From: Hyphomicrobiales bacterium
Lineage (GTDB): Bacteria; Pseudomonadota; Alphaproteobacteria; Rhizobiales; Methyloligellaceae
Assembly (NCBI GenBank): GCA_021775595.1
Contig: JAJFHN010000053.1
Location: 1-63,063, forward strand
Direction: 5' to 3'
DNA length: 63,063 bases
Both the position numbers and the translations under genes were made by a program. Position 1 is the first letter of the stretch, and each line of letters begins with the position of its first letter. Positions 18,942 through 28,581 of the stretch are shown in pieces. Below the pieces are notes generated by a model that saw only the letters and a list, made by a program, of their open reading frames with translations, searched no databases and was not told the origin of the DNA.

Positions 18942-20593
18942 GTCCGGCAAAACGAAATTCGCGCGGGAGCAAACCGCTGGTCAGCGTCGAAGACCTTTCG
19001 GTCGATTTCCGCTCGTCCGACACGCTGACCCACGCCGTCAAACACATCTCCTTCGACATCAAGCTCGGCGAAACGGTTGCGCTGGTTGGTGAGTCCGGTT
19101 CGGGCAAGACCGTCTCGGCGCTTTCGATCATGCGCCTCCTGCCCTACCCGGCGGCTTCGCATCCCTCCGGCGTGATCCGCTTCAAGGGATCCGATCTGTT
19201 GGCCATGGCCGACCGCGAACTTCGCCAGGTGCGCGGCAACGACATTTCGATGATTTTCCAAGAGCCGATGAGTTCGCTCAATCCACTGCATACGATCGAG
19301 CGCCAGGTGGGCGAGATCTTGAAGGTCCATCGCGGGCTTTCCGATACCGCCGCCCAATCCCGCGTGCTCGACTTGTTGGAGAAAGTCGGCCTTGAGGAGC
19401 CCGAAAAACGGCTGGGTTCTTATCCCCATCAGCTTTCGGGCGGTCAGCGTCAGCGCGTGATGATCGCCATGGCGCTCGCAAACGATCCCGATCTGCTGAT
19501 CGCCGACGAGCCAACCACCGCGCTCGACGTCACCATCCAAGCGCAAATTCTGGAGCTGCTCAAACAGCTGCAGCGCGAATTCAACATGGCGATGCTGTTG
19601 ATCACCCACGACCTCGGCATCGTTCGCAAGATGGCCGACCGGGTCAATGTGATGACCGATGGCGAGATCGTCGAGGCCGGGCCGACGAAGCGGATTTTTC
19701 AGAGCCCCAAACACCCCTACACCAAGCACTTGCTGGCGGCCGAGCCCAAGGGCGCACCGCCGAAATCCAACTCGAAAGCGCCGCTCGTGCTGGAGACCAA
19801 GGATCTCAAGGTCTGGTTCCCCATCAAGCGCGGCCTGCTTCGGCGCACCGTCGACCACATCAAAGCGGTGGATGGCTTGAGCCTTAAGGTCCGCTCGGGG
19901 CAGACGCTTGGCGTCGTGGGCGAATCGGGATCGGGCAAGACCACCCTTGGCCTGGCGCTACTGCGCTTGATTTCAAGCGAGGGACCGATCGCCTATGTCG
20001 GCCAGCGGATCGATGAATACGACTCAGCCGAAATGCGGCCGCTGCGCCGCGAAATGCAGATCGTCTTCCAGGATCCCTATGGCAGTTTGAGTCCACGGCT
20101 TTCGATCGGCCAGATCATTGGCGAAGGACTGATCATTCAGCAACCGGAACTGAGCTTCGACGAGCGGCGGGTGCGGGTTGCCCACGCGCTTGAGGAAGTC
20201 GGGCTGGAGGCGGACGTGCAAGACCGCTACCCGCACGAGTTCTCCGGCGGTCAGCGCCAACGCATCGCCATCGCGCGGGCCATGGTGCTCGAGCCCAAAT
20301 TCGTCATGCTGGACGAGCCGACCAGCGCACTCGACATGTCCGTTCAGGCCCAAATCGTCGACCTGCTGCGCGACCTGCAGCGCAAGCACAAACTGGCCTA
20401 CCTCTTTATCAGCCACGATCTCAAAGTGGTGCGCGCACTGGCCAATGATGTGATCGTCATGCGGGCCGGCAAAGTGGTTGAACAGGGGCCCGCCGCGCAG
20501 ATCTTTTCGCGGCCAAAGACCGATTACACCAAAGCGCTGATGGCAGCCGCCTTCGAGTTGGAGACGTCGCACCTGAACGCGGTGGCCAGCTGA
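18938..20593 (+). CDS. yejF: peptide ABC transporter ATP-binding protein, fused dual ATPase, YejF type
   Basis: One polypeptide (551 residues) with two complete ATPase domains powering the importer. N-domain: Walker A GESGSGKT, signature LSGGQRQRV, Walker [14 protein letters not shown]-domain: Walker [10 protein letters not shown], signature FSGGQRQRI, Walker [13 protein letters not shown]. Each ends with the oligopeptide-type C-terminal extension ([23 protein letters not shown]). Translation is probably coupled to yejE by the 4-bp overlap. Confidence 0.95.
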   Translation: MSPAKRNSRGSKPLVSVEDLSVDFRSSDTLTHAVKHISFDIKLGETVALVGESGSGKTVSALSIMRLLPYPAASHPSGVIRFKGSDLLAMADRELRQVRGNDISMIFQEPMSSLNPLHTIERQVGEILKVHRGLSDTAAQSRVLDLLEKVGLEEPEKRLGSYPHQLSGGQRQRVMIAMALANDPDLLIADEPTTALDVTIQAQILELLKQLQREFNMAMLLITHDLGIVRKMADRVNVMTDGEIVEAGPTKRIFQSPKHPYTKHLLAAEPKGAPPKSNSKAPLVLETKDLKVWFPIKRGLLRRTVDHIKAVDGLSLKVRSGQTLGVVGESGSGKTTLGLALLRLISSEGPIAYVGQRIDEYDSAEMRPLRREMQIVFQDPYGSLSPRLSIGQIIGEGLIIQQPELSFDERRVRVAHALEEVGLEADVQDRYPHEFSGGQRQRIAIARAMVLEPKFVMLDEPTSALDMSVQAQIVDLLRDLQRKHKLAYLFISHDLKVVRALANDVIVMRAGKVVEQGPAAQIFSRPKTDYTKALMAAAFELETSHLNAVAS

Positions 20594-20606
20594 GCCCGGC
20601 GACGGC

Positions 20607-21548
20607 ATGGCAATCATCATCGTCTGCACAGGTTTGGTGCCCGAGCGCTATGACCGCGCCTTGCGCGCGCTTGCGCCCGAACGCGATATCCGCCTGTGGC
20701 CCGACCACGGCGCCAAGGAAGACGCGCATTACGCGCTCGCCTGGAACCCGCCGGCCGGTGAACTCGCAGAGTACGAAAATTTGCGGGTGATATTTTCCGC
20801 CGGCGCCGGCGTCGAGCATCTGCTCGGCGATCCCGCTTTGCCCGATCTGCCGATCGTCCGTCTGGTCGATGCAAATCTCACCATACGCATGGGCGAATAC
20901 GTCGTGCTGCATGTGTTGCTGCACCACCGCCGGATGCTCGAATACACCGAGCTACAGCGCGCCAAGACCTGGCGCCTGCTCTCCCAACCCGCCGCCGAGG
21001 AGGTTCGCGTCGGTATTCTGGGGCTCGGCGAATTGGGTGCCGACTCGGCCCGCAAGCTGAGCCAATTGGGCTTTCAGGTGGCGGGCTGGAGCCGCTCCAA
21101 AAAAGAGATCGCGGGCATCGAGAGTTTCGCCGGCGAGGCCGAGCTCGACGCCTTTTTGGCGCGCACGGATATTTTGGTGGCGCTGCTGCCGCTGACGCCG
21201 GCGACCACGGGCGTGCTCGATCGTGCGCTGTTGGCCAAACTGGCGCGCGATGGCGCGCTGCCGGGCCCGGTGTTGATCAATGCCGGGCGCGGCGGCCTGC
21301 AGGTCGAAGCCGATATTTTGAGCGCGCTCGATGACGGCGCGCTGTGGGCGGCGAGCCTGGATGTTTTCGAGAGCGAACCCCTGCCCGCCGCCAGCCCTCT
21401 GTGGGCGCACCCGCGCGTCGTCGTCACGCCGCACAATGCCAGCATCTCCGAAGGCCCGGCCGTGGCCGCTTATATGCTCGAACAGATCGCGGCCTTCGAA
21501 GCGGGCGATCCGTTGACCAATCTGGTCGACCAGAAACGCAGCTATTGA
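20607..21548 (+). CDS. glyoxylate/hydroxypyruvate reductase, GhrA type
   Basis: NAD(P)H-dependent 2-hydroxyacid dehydrogenase of 313 residues. The Rossmann motif is GILGLGELG; the catalytic Arg, Glu and His are in NAGRGG, DVFESEPLP and TPHNAS. The short N-terminal lid domain and GEYVVLHVLLHHRR fit the GhrA group, which reduces glyoxylate and hydroxypyruvate. It is 13 bp after yejF and may be co-transcribed; no functional link with peptide uptake is evident. Confidence 0.88.
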   Translation: MAIIIVCTGLVPERYDRALRALAPERDIRLWPDHGAKEDAHYALAWNPPAGELAEYENLRVIFSAGAGVEHLLGDPALPDLPIVRLVDANLTIRMGEYVVLHVLLHHRRMLEYTELQRAKTWRLLSQPAAEEVRVGILGLGELGADSARKLSQLGFQVAGWSRSKKEIAGIESFAGEAELDAFLARTDILVALLPLTPATTGVLDRALLAKLARDGALPGPVLINAGRGGLQVEADILSALDDGALWAASLDVFESEPLPAASPLWAHPRVVVTPHNASISEGPAVAAYMLEQIAAFEAGDPLTNLVDQKRSY

Positions 21549-21580
21549 GCGCGAATGCCGGGCTGCCGCGCCATTTCTGA

Positions 21581-21648
21581 TTCTGGTGAAAAGCAGACGT
21601 TCGACCACCCAGCCCGAGACGCGGGCTCATGACCCAAAGCGGACATTC
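21581..21648. repeat. dispersed palindromic repeat, copy 1 (partial)
   Basis: Degenerate left half (TTCTGGTGAAAAGCAGAC) and well-kept right half (TGACCCAAAGCGGACATTC) of the repeat family found at seven or more places in the window. No gene in it. Confidence 0.65.
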
Positions 21649-21687
21649 AATCCAATTAGGGTGACTTCAGCTATGTCGATAAAACCG

Positions 21688-22185
21688 TCATTCAGTTTCA
21701 AGTCGATACTTGAGGAATCGGACCCCTTCATGATCGATCTCGTCGACAAATTTTGCTCCCATCCTGGCAAGTGCGCCCAGGTTCTTACGCGACGGTGGCA
21801 GGAGAAATGTCACGAATGGAATGCGGTCATCAGCCATAGCGAACTCAATCGCCATCCGTGAAATGCGTGCGCCAAGCCCAAACATGTCCGGCTTCAGCAC
21901 CAAACCAAAATCCCATTCGTCACCCTCTTTCTGGAATCCGCCCCATCCGACATATTCGCCGTTATTCAAAATGGCCCAGTGTCCAAGGCCATCACGCCTC
22001 CAGCACTCTTCTTTAGCCTCGACGAATTTCTCGACAGCAGCCCGATGCCATTCGAACGTCAGAAGTGGCATGTGTTCGGCCACTCGGGGTTCAGACATGT
22101 GCGCGATGATCACATCCGGTGCAATCTCCGGCAATCGGACGAAGGTGATCCCTTTTTTTTGCGTACGTCCCATATCGTCGTTCAT
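21688..22185 (-). CDS. GNAT-family N-acetyltransferase
   Basis: A 165-residue protein with the layout of RimJ/RimL-type acetyltransferases: GLGHWAILNNGEYVGWGGF (beta strands 2-4), a PDMFGLGARISRMAIEFA stretch in the acetyl-CoA loop position, and a C-terminal RKNLGALARMGAKFV. The acetyl-CoA loop is GLGARI rather than the full Q/RxxGxG/A. Substrate unknown. It lies in the accessory patch flanked by dispersed repeats. An alternative ATG is at 22173. Confidence 0.75.
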   Translation of the reverse strand: MNDDMGRTQKKGITFVRLPEIAPDVIIAHMSEPRVAEHMPLLTFEWHRAAVEKFVEAKEECWRRDGLGHWAILNNGEYVGWGGFQKEGDEWDFGLVLKPDMFGLGARISRMAIEFAMADDRIPFVTFLLPPSRKNLGALARMGAKFVDEIDHEGVRFLKYRLETE

Positions 22186-22284
22186 CTCGGAGATTACTCA
22201 GGACCACACAAGCGCGAGGATTGCTCCAGAAATCAACGGTCAACGGCAACGGTAACGCGTCTCAGAGCATTTATTGACGTCTAG

Positions 22285-22340
22285 AATGTCCGCTATTGGC
22301 TAGGAGCGGACTCCGCGCACGCCATCGGCGCTGTTATGAC
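22285..22340. repeat. dispersed palindromic repeat, copy 2
   Basis: AATGTCCGCTATTGGCTAGG followed by AGCGGACTCCGCGCAC: the left half of the family, with the same CCGCGCAC extension as the copy at 24889. The right half is poorly kept. Confidence 0.65.
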
Positions 22341-22355
22341 TTGATGGAACCGCGC

Positions 22356-23153
22356 TCAAGAAAAGCCTCGCTCTGGGCAGGTCTTTCCTCTGACCGATGC
22401 TTTTTTATTTATTTCAGCTGACATCTCGCCTGGCACAATCCCGTAGCCGACGACAGCGGAGGAAACTTCGCTACCACCATCATCCAAATCGATCGCCGCC
22501 TGAAAGCACAGCGCAAATCCTGAGGCCTTTTTGTCGGTCGTTGCCCTTATTTCCGGGCGACATTTGTTGAGCGCGTCAGCAATGGACGTTCGGGAACTGC
22601 CGACGAAGGTTCGAAGAAAACTGCGCTTCAGAGCAACTCGTATAAATGACTCGCCACCACAATTGGACCAGGCACGTCCAATGAGCTCTTGGTCTAAGTC
22701 ATAGGCTCTGAAATAGGCGCCAAAAACTTTCGGCGTATCGCAAGCGGTCTGGCCGTCGCAACCGGGCTCTTGCCGTCTGATGATCGTGCAGTACGCGTCG
22801 CCCTCTTGCCGTCGATGTTGATTGACAGCGGTCGCCGCTACGCCAGTTGCAGTTGCTGCAAATGTCGATCCTCCGCCAAACCACCGCACCAACTGAGACT
22901 CGATAAATCCAGTTACATTTTTCCAATGAGGATGCGACGCAAACGCACCCGTCGAGATGGCGCAAAAACCTGCTCCAATGATGGTCTCGGTCTGTTCGTC
23001 TTTTTCGTCGCTTAGATAAGTGTGGAAAGCAACGCCCTTCGAGATGGCCTCCTCGAAACCTCTTGTTTGGACTTGGCCATCAGCTTTGGCTGGCTGTAGC
23101 CAGAAACTCGTCGCGACCAGTAAGAAACAGCACGCAACCTTTGACCAATTCAT
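22356..23153 (-). CDS. secreted protein of unknown function
   Basis: A 265-residue protein with a signal peptide (VACCFLLVATSFWL, likely cleavage after AKA). The mature part has about a dozen Cys (FCAIS, YCTII, GCDGQTACDT, NCGGES, KCRPE, CFQAA), consistent with disulfides in the periplasm or outside. A Gly/Ala/Thr-rich hydrophobic stretch (about 98-112) could be a second membrane segment. I recognise no family. It is flanked on both sides by dispersed repeats, and its GC is lower than that of the core genes. Confidence 0.6.
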   Translation of the reverse strand: MNWSKVACCFLLVATSFWLQPAKADGQVQTRGFEEAISKGVAFHTYLSDEKDEQTETIIGAGFCAISTGAFASHPHWKNVTGFIESQLVRWFGGGSTFAATATGVAATAVNQHRRQEGDAYCTIIRRQEPGCDGQTACDTPKVFGAYFRAYDLDQELIGRAWSNCGGESFIRVALKRSFLRTFVGSSRTSIADALNKCRPEIRATTDKKASGFALCFQAAIDLDDGGSEVSSAVVGYGIVPGEMSAEINKKASVRGKTCPERGFS

Positions 23154-23677
23154 CGACCAAACCCCGCGGAAAATGGAAATCGCCAGACAGTGCCTCGATC
23201 AAACACTATCGATATTCACCTGCCAATACTGCTGCCATCAGGCTTAACGTCGTCACCTGCTCTCTTTCGCTCCCAGATACACGTGGCTTGCGGTCTGCGG
23301 GAGCGTGCTTTCTGCCTGGCATAGCTAAGGCGTCTCTTGTCAGCGCCCTGCCGTCGGTGAAGTCTACGACCCGATGGAATGTCCGCTTTTGGCTAGAAGC
23401 GGACGCTTGACGGCGCCAGCCCATTGGTCCGCTTCCAACCCAAAGCGGACCTGAACAAAATCACCTCAAGCGCAATTTGCTTGGTTTTCGCTACCAATGT
23501 TCGGGTGGCAGCAGGCCCGACCCTTAATGGCAGACCAACGGCGGTTTCGATCACCAATTCCGAGCAGTCGCGTTTGCAGGCACTCCGCTTCCTCATGTCA
23601 CAACCGAGTTCGTTGATTGCTCAGTCGCAGCGGGTTAAAATCAAGAATTGTCCAGATCATGATCGAGGAAAACCGAT
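23154..23677. other. gene-free stretch in the accessory patch
   Basis: No convincing coding sequence. It holds the dispersed repeat at 23376-23453. Open frames here (for example + strand from 23424) begin inside the repeat and have no ribosome-binding site. Confidence 0.6.
23376..23453. repeat. dispersed palindromic repeat, copy 3 (most complete)
   Basis: AATGTCCGCTTTTGGCTAGA then AGCGGAC, a 30-base centre, then TGGTCCGCTTCCAACCCAAA and GCGGAC. Both halves are themselves short inverted repeats of GTCCGCTT and AAGCGGAC, so the transcript could fold in either orientation. Confidence 0.75.
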
Positions 23678-24106
23678 ATGCCGCGAATTTACAATTCGAT
23701 TGTCATTGGCGCTCCAGTCGACAAGGTCTGGGGCCGTATCAGGGATTTCTACGATATGAGTTGGGCGCCGACTTTGGTCGAGTCGTGTGTAGCGGTCGGC
23801 GACGATCCGCCTACCACCGTTGGTACAAAACGCCTGATCAACAATGCGTTTCTCGATAGGCTCATCACTTTTAGCGATAAGGAATATCGGGTTGTGTATG
23901 AGATGGAAGATGGCCCATCTCCGATGTCGCCAGATGAGATCAGCAACTATGCCGGCGATCTGCGCCTGTACCCCATCACCGATGAGGGAAAGACATTCGC
24001 GGGATGGACCGCCAGCTGGGATTCGACCAGCACCGATGGCGTGGACTTTATGAACGAGATCTACGCCTCGCTGCTGAAAGACTTGGCGGCTGAATTCAAA
24101 ACGTGA
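23678..24106 (+). CDS. SRPBCC-family protein
   Basis: A 142-residue protein with the START/Bet v1-like pattern: an N-terminal strand then SIVIGAPVDKVWGRIRDF, central beta strands (YRVVYEMED; DLRLYPIT; GWTASWDST), and a long C-terminal helix MNEIYASLLKDLAAEF. Such proteins bind hydrophobic ligands or act as polyketide cyclase-like enzymes; ligand unknown. The ATG follows GAGGAAAACCGAT. Confidence 0.82.
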   Translation: MPRIYNSIVIGAPVDKVWGRIRDFYDMSWAPTLVESCVAVGDDPPTTVGTKRLINNAFLDRLITFSDKEYRVVYEMEDGPSPMSPDEISNYAGDLRLYPITDEGKTFAGWTASWDSTSTDGVDFMNEIYASLLKDLAAEFKT

Positions 24107-24230
24107 TCGATCAACGCATCGTCGGTCCGGCGCGCGCATAAAAAACCAAAGCCGGCATAATATGGCCCGGCTCGCCTTGGTCCCGCGCGATATGCAGTTT
24201 GTCAGGCATTGAGGGGCTTTGGGGCGGCTC

Positions 24231-24262
24231 GATGTCCGCTCCTGACCCAATGCGGACATTCT
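24231..24262. repeat. dispersed palindromic repeat, copy 4 (short)
   Basis: ATGTCCGCTCCTGACCCAAT followed by GCGGACATTC. The two outer halves are fused without the central part. A plus-strand frame from 24199 starts inside it and is a by-product. Confidence 0.7.
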
Positions 24263-24360
24263 CATGGCAACTGATTGTCAGAGATCAATTCGAGATCGAC
24301 CTAAATTTGCGAATGATCACCAAGGTGAGATGGGGCGGGCATACCTTGCCGGCATTGGAA

Positions 24361-24810
24361 ATGGAGTCCGCCATACTTGAAATTTCTCCAGCGACAGCCG
24401 CCCCTGTCATCGTCAATGCGATCACGGCATTTTTCGTGATTATGGCCTTGGGGAACTGCGCTCAAGGTGCGCGCGCCGCGCCTGCCGAGGCGACAAAAAT
24501 AGAGATCAATAGACAGGGAGCGGCATCCCAAGACAATCAATCGGCTTGGGACGGCTCGCGGTTATCAAACGATCGACCGAGCACATCACGGCACTTGAGG
24601 TTAGGACACGCGTGTTCGACGATCGATAAGATTTGCAGAAAGAAGATTGCAGACCAAGCGGGGAGCGTTAAGGAACGATCATACGGTGGATGTTGCTCAT
24701 ACCTGACGTGCGCACCACTGAGGGAGTTCAAGGAAGAGACCGGAAAAGAGACTTGGACAACCACTCTCGTCTACACGTGCAAACCAAAAACCGAAGAGAA
24801 ACAAGACTAG
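24361..24810 (+). CDS. small secreted Cys-containing protein, hypothetical
   Basis: About 149 residues. From the ATG at 24361 there is a hydrophobic segment (VIVNAITAFFVIMALG) that could be a signal peptide ending near ARA, then a polar stretch and a Cys-rich C-terminal half (HACSTIDKICRKK; GGCCSYLTCAP; VYTCKP). Composition is Lys/Glu/Thr-rich, unlike an antisense artefact. No ribosome-binding site is clear, ATG at 24313 is an alternative, and no family is recognised. Confidence 0.42.
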   Translation: MESAILEISPATAAPVIVNAITAFFVIMALGNCAQGARAAPAEATKIEINRQGAASQDNQSAWDGSRLSNDRPSTSRHLRLGHACSTIDKICRKKIADQAGSVKERSYGGCCSYLTCAPLREFKEETGKETWTTTLVYTCKPKTEEKQD

Positions 24811-24888
24811 CGAGCACGCCTGGTTTTTTTTTCGACAAGCGTCCAGTCGAATGATCAAGCCGGCAGGGCTCCCTTCTCATTTTAACAA

Positions 24889-24965
24889 ACGTCCGCGTCT
24901 GGTTATGAGCGGACCCCGCGCACCGTCGCCCGAAACGTCGGCTGATGACCCAAAGCGGACATTCG
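24889..24965. repeat. dispersed palindromic repeat, copy 5
   Basis: AACGTCCGCGTCTGGTTATG then AGCGGACCCCGCGCAC, a 25-base centre, and TGACCCAAAGCGGACATTCG. Both halves are present. Lies between two doubtful small genes. Confidence 0.75.
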
Positions 24966-24979
24966 TTGAGTAAGGGCGA

Positions 24980-25189
24980 TCATTGATCATTAATCATCGC
25001 CAGCGCGGCTTTTCGATCGCCCGGCTTCAGCTTGAGAAACAGCGAGCGGGCAGCCTTGATATCTCTTTCGGCGCCGCTCTCAGCCGCTGCCTTGAGGGCT
25101 ACGGTTGTTGGATGATCCGCGCCGCAGATGAAAACCAAGGCATTCGCCAAGCGTCCCAAATTTGCGCGATCGATTCTTGTTTCATCCAT
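24980..25189 (-). CDS. small hypothetical protein
   Basis: A 69-residue frame from the ATG at 25187-25189 (it stays open upstream to 25270). The sequence is helical and charged: RANLGRLANALVFICGADH and RDIKAARSLFLKLKPGDRKA. The balanced composition suggests real coding, but there is no clear ribosome-binding site and no recognised family. 49 bp after its stop, the dispersed repeat copy 5 ends at 24965; the ornithine aminotransferase gene lies upstream on the same strand. Confidence 0.45.
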   Translation of the reverse strand: MDETRIDRANLGRLANALVFICGADHPTTVALKAAAESGAERDIKAARSLFLKLKPGDRKAALAMINDQ

Positions 25190-25319
25190 ATTGGATCGAG
25201 ACCTAATAGTGAGGGCTTCTTCTTGCCTTGGCTTTCGACCATCGGACCTGAACATATCAAGCGTCGGCAAGCGAGATCGGACATCTTAGACGAAACCGGA
25301 ATGAAGACCTGCCCATAAA

Positions 25320-26534
25320 TTAGCTTCCGGCTGCGGTCAGCACGTCGCTGAAGCGCTCGAGGGCCCAGTCCACATCATCGCGCGTGATTACCAGAGGCGG
25401 AGAGATGCGGATCGTGTGGTTGTGGGTATCCTTGGCCAAGATTCCGCGCTCTTTGAGCGCATCGCAGTAGCGGCGCGCGCCGCCAGCCTCGGGATGCAGC
25501 TCCACGGCCAACATTAGGCCGCGTCCGCGCACCTCTTTGATGGCGTTGGCGCGGATAGCCTTTAATTGCTCCAGGAAGTAAGCGCCCTGGAGGGCCGAGT
25601 TCTCGATCATCCCCTCCTCGACCAGGACCCGCAGCGCCGCACGCGCCACGGCGCAGGCGAGCGGGTTGCCTCCGAAAGTCGAGCCGTGCTGGCCCGGCCT
25701 CAATACACCGAGAACCTCGGAGTTCGACAGTACCGCTGAGATTGGATAGTAACCGCCCGAAAGCGCCTTGCCGACCAGCGTAACGTCCGCCTCGATACCT
25801 TCATGGGCCTCGGCGAAGAGTTTGCCCGTGCGGCCGAGCCCGGTCTGGATCTCGTCGAGGACCAAGATGATATTCTCGGCGCTGCAAATCTCGCGCACGC
25901 GCCGAAAATACCCATCGGGCGGAATAATGACGCCCGCTTCGCCTTGGATCGGCTCGACTAGGAAGCCAACAGTGCGCGGCGAGATAGCGGCCTCAAAGGC
26001 CGCGATATCACCGAAGGGAACCACCTTGAACCCTGGAGCGAAGGGTCCGAAACCGCCCCGGGCGTCCGGGTCCGTCGAAAATCCAACGATGGCGATGGTG
26101 CGGCCGTGGAAATTCTCCTCGCAAACGATGATCTCTGCCTCGCCGTGGGGCACGCCTTTGACCTCGTAGCCCCATTTGCGCACGGCCTTAACCGCCGACT
26201 CGACCGCTTCTGCGCCGGAATTCATCGGCAACACCTTGTGCGAGCCGGTAAGCTCAGCGATCTCTTCGTAGAAGGGCGCAAGCTGGTCGTTGCGGAACGC
26301 ACGCGAGGTGAGCGTCAGTTCGCGCGCCTGCGCGATCATGGCCTTGAGGATTTCGGGGTGGCAGTGGCCCTGATTGACGGCGGAATAGGCCGACAGGCAG
26401 TCGAGATATTTGTTGCCCTCGACATCCCAGAGCCAGATGCCCTCGCCCCTGTGGAGGATGACATCGATCGGGTCGTAATTGTGCGCGCCGAGACGATGCT
26501 CGGCGGAGATGTAGGCCTCGGTTTGATCAGTCAT
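25320..26534 (-). CDS. rocD: ornithine--oxo-acid aminotransferase
   Basis: PLP enzyme converting ornithine and 2-oxoglutarate to glutamate semialdehyde and glutamate. The 404-residue class III aminotransferase shows [51 protein letters not shown], the PLP lysine in [16 protein letters not shown] and [15 protein letters not shown], all typical of ornithine aminotransferase rather than acetylornithine aminotransferase. It overlaps the arginase gene by 8 bp, so the two are very likely co-translated in arginine breakdown. Confidence 0.95.
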   Translation of the reverse strand: MTDQTEAYISAEHRLGAHNYDPIDVILHRGEGIWLWDVEGNKYLDCLSAYSAVNQGHCHPEILKAMIAQARELTLTSRAFRNDQLAPFYEEIAELTGSHKVLPMNSGAEAVESAVKAVRKWGYEVKGVPHGEAEIIVCEENFHGRTIAIVGFSTDPDARGGFGPFAPGFKVVPFGDIAAFEAAISPRTVGFLVEPIQGEAGVIIPPDGYFRRVREICSAENIILVLDEIQTGLGRTGKLFAEAHEGIEADVTLVGKALSGGYYPISAVLSNSEVLGVLRPGQHGSTFGGNPLACAVARAALRVLVEEGMIENSALQGAYFLEQLKAIRANAIKEVRGRGLMLAVELHPEAGGARRYCDALKERGILAKDTHNHTIRISPPLVITRDDVDWALERFSDVLTAAGS

Positions 26535-27492
26535 TCATACCCCCGCTCTGCCAGCCCGCCCGGGTGGGGCGGTCGAAGACCTGCAGTCCGAACAAGCTCG
26601 CCGTCAGCTCGACCATAAGGCGCGCGCTCTTGCCGCGGTCGTCCAGGGACGGGTTAAGCTCGGCGAGGTCGAGGGACGTGGCGAGCCTAGCGTCGGAGAG
26701 CATTTCCATCACCAGATGCGCCTCGCGAAAGGTCGCACCGCCTGGAACCATCGTACCGACGCCTGGTGCGATCTCCGGATCGAGGAAATCGACGTCGAAG
26801 CTGACATGCAGCAGGCCATCGGCCGACGAAACCGTCTCGATGATACGCTGCATGAGCGCGCCCACCCCTTCTTCGTCGATGACCCGCATATCAAATACAT
26901 TGACGCCCCATTGCTCCAAGGCGGCGCGCTCGGCGGAATCGATGGAGCGAACCCCGAAAAGATAGACGTTCTCCGGCGGCACCATGGCGCGGGTCGCGGG
27001 CAGTATGTCGCCGAACCCCGGTAGCCCGCACGCGAAGGCTAAGGGCATCCCGTGCATATTGCCCGACGCCGAGGTCTCTGGCGCGTTGAAGTCGGCATGG
27101 GCATCCAACCAGAGCACGAATTGGGGCCGGCCCGCGTCGGCGGCGTAGCGCGTGACGCCGGATAGTGTTCCCATGGCCAGGCTGTGGTCGCCACCCATGA
27201 AGATGGGGAAATTGTCCTGGCTCAGGGTGTCGTAGGCGACATTTTCCAGCTCGCGCGTCCAACCGCTGACTTCGGCGGCATCTTTGACGTGCGGCCCGAG
27301 ATCGATGCTGGAGATCGGTATGGCCGAGAGATCGCCCTGGTCCTTCACTTCGTGCCCGATTGAGCTGAGCGTTTTCTCTAAAGAGGCGATGCGCAATGCC
27401 GCCGGTCCCATCAGACATCCAGGACACGAGCCACCTGCATCGACGGGTGCTCCGATCAGCGCAATTTTATTCTTGGCAGGCTTGCTTATCAT
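26527..27492 (-). CDS. rocF: arginase
   Basis: Mn2+ enzyme splitting arginine to ornithine and urea; its product feeds the overlapping ornithine aminotransferase. The 321-residue protein has all metal-ligand motifs: GGDHSLA, DAHADFN, and SFDVDFLDP, plus [10 protein letters not shown]. Start at the ATG 27490-27492 gives the expected [17 protein letters not shown] at the N-terminus. No regulator gene is adjacent. Confidence 0.95.
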   Translation of the reverse strand: MISKPAKNKIALIGAPVDAGGSCPGCLMGPAALRIASLEKTLSSIGHEVKDQGDLSAIPISSIDLGPHVKDAAEVSGWTRELENVAYDTLSQDNFPIFMGGDHSLAMGTLSGVTRYAADAGRPQFVLWLDAHADFNAPETSASGNMHGMPLAFACGLPGFGDILPATRAMVPPENVYLFGVRSIDSAERAALEQWGVNVFDMRVIDEEGVGALMQRIIETVSSADGLLHVSFDVDFLDPEIAPGVGTMVPGGATFREAHLVMEMLSDARLATSLDLAELNPSLDDRGKSARLMVELTASLFGLQVFDRPTRAGWQSGGMND

Positions 27493-27620
27493 CCAATTTC
27501 CCGCGGCTGTTTGGCAAAATCACCGAGCATCGTGACAACCAAAAGACAGTGTGAAGCTGGATGACAACCGGATCAAGCCAACGGCGGTAGAGTGCGGAGG
27601 ATAAGTTTGACAGCCTTCAA

Positions 27621-27700
27621 CTTGTCCGCTTCTGGCTAACAGCAGACCTTGATTTTCCTCGGCGGTACGGCGGCTTTACGCGCTCTAGCGGACATGGACA
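27621..27700. repeat. dispersed palindromic repeat, copy 6 (decayed)
   Basis: CTTGTCCGCTTCTGGCTAAC followed by AGCAGACCTTG, then 35 bases on, TCTAGCGGACATGG. Left half recognisable, right half mostly lost. Sits in the gap between the arginase gene and the NlpC/P60 gene. Confidence 0.55.
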
Positions 27701-27714
27701 GTCGGCCCGGAAAG

Positions 27715-28581
27715 CTACAACCGCCGCACGGCGCTCACCTCGGCGCCCCATTGCGAAATTCTCGTCAGCGCCTCGCCAACGGGCTCAACCACCGTCGCCA
27801 TGTGGTGAGCGCTGGCGTGCAACAGAGACACGTCGTCGGCCATGATGCCCACATGACCTTGCCAAAACAGCAGATCGCCGCGCACCAGTTGGGATGCATC
27901 GAACGTGCGCCCGAGCGGTTCGCCGAGCTGGGCGGCCTGCACGTCGCTGTCGCGCGGCGCGGCTTCGCCCGCGGCTTCGAGCGCGATCTGCACCAAGCCT
28001 GAGCAGTCGATGCCCTGGGCCGTGCGCCCGCCCCACAAATAGGGTGTGCCGAGGAAGCGCGTGGCCACCGCGACGAAGTCGTCCGCCGTCTCGTCCCACG
28101 CCGCCAACTGACGGGTGTGCACCATGCCGCCCGTCGCCAATTCCAAAAAACCCTCACGCTCGCCGCTGACGGTGAGCGCGGAATTCAAATTGAGCGCGGC
28201 CAACGGCGGCAGCTTGATATCGGGTCCGGGAAACACAAAGGCGCGCAGCGCCACCACCCGGTGGGTTGGTGCGCGCAGCGTCATGCCAAGAGCTTCGTAG
28301 GGCACGTAGCCGACATAATCGTCGCGCTCCAGTTGGACCCAAGCCCAGCCCTCGCTTTCGTCGTAAAGCACGAGGATCTCGCCCATCAGCGCTTCGGTGG
28401 CGAGCGGCGCATCGTGGCGGGGCTCGCGCCGCAGACAGGCGCTTGGCGCCACAACTTGACGTCGCACGCCCGTCTCATAGCGCGGCGCCTTGACCTTGTC
28501 CTCCAAGTGCGCCGCCGCGAGATCGTCCCGGTAGGCGTGGAAGCGTGGATCCAATTCGGCGGCATTACCCGTCTTGCTCAT
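27715..28581 (-). CDS. NlpC/P60-family peptidase with SH3-like domain
   Basis: A 288-residue C40 peptidase, the type that cleaves peptidoglycan stem peptides or related substrates. Bacterial SH3-like repeats occupy about residues 40-155. The catalytic Cys is in GIDCSGLVQIAL, the first His in WQGHVGIMAD, and the third residue in LLHASAHHM. No signal peptide is visible, so it may act on recycled muropeptides in the cytoplasm. It overlaps the preceding aminopeptidase gene by 4 bp, so the two probably work in one pathway. Confidence 0.92.
   Translation of the reverse strand: MSKTGNAAELDPRFHAYRDDLAAAHLEDKVKAPRYETGVRRQVVAPSACLRREPRHDAPLATEALMGEILVLYDESEGWAWVQLERDDYVGYVPYEALGMTLRAPTHRVVALRAFVFPGPDIKLPPLAALNLNSALTVSGEREGFLELATGGMVHTRQLAAWDETADDFVAVATRFLGTPYLWGGRTAQGIDCSGLVQIALEAAGEAAPRDSDVQAAQLGEPLGRTFDASQLVRGDLLFWQGHVGIMADDVSLLHASAHHMATVVEPVGEALTRISQWGAEVSAVRRL

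Noticed and set aside
23657-24265. 202-codon minus-strand frame starting MRMSALGQERT
   Set aside because: It starts inside the dispersed repeat and lies antisense to the SRPBCC gene; the MSALGQ start is a translation of the repeat.
24199-24360. Upstream start for the Cys-rich protein at 24361
   Set aside because: The extra residues come from the dispersed repeat copy 4 and have no ribosome-binding site.
21581-27700. CRISPR array
   Set aside because: The repeats are kilobases apart, variable in form and without regular spacers; no cas genes are present.
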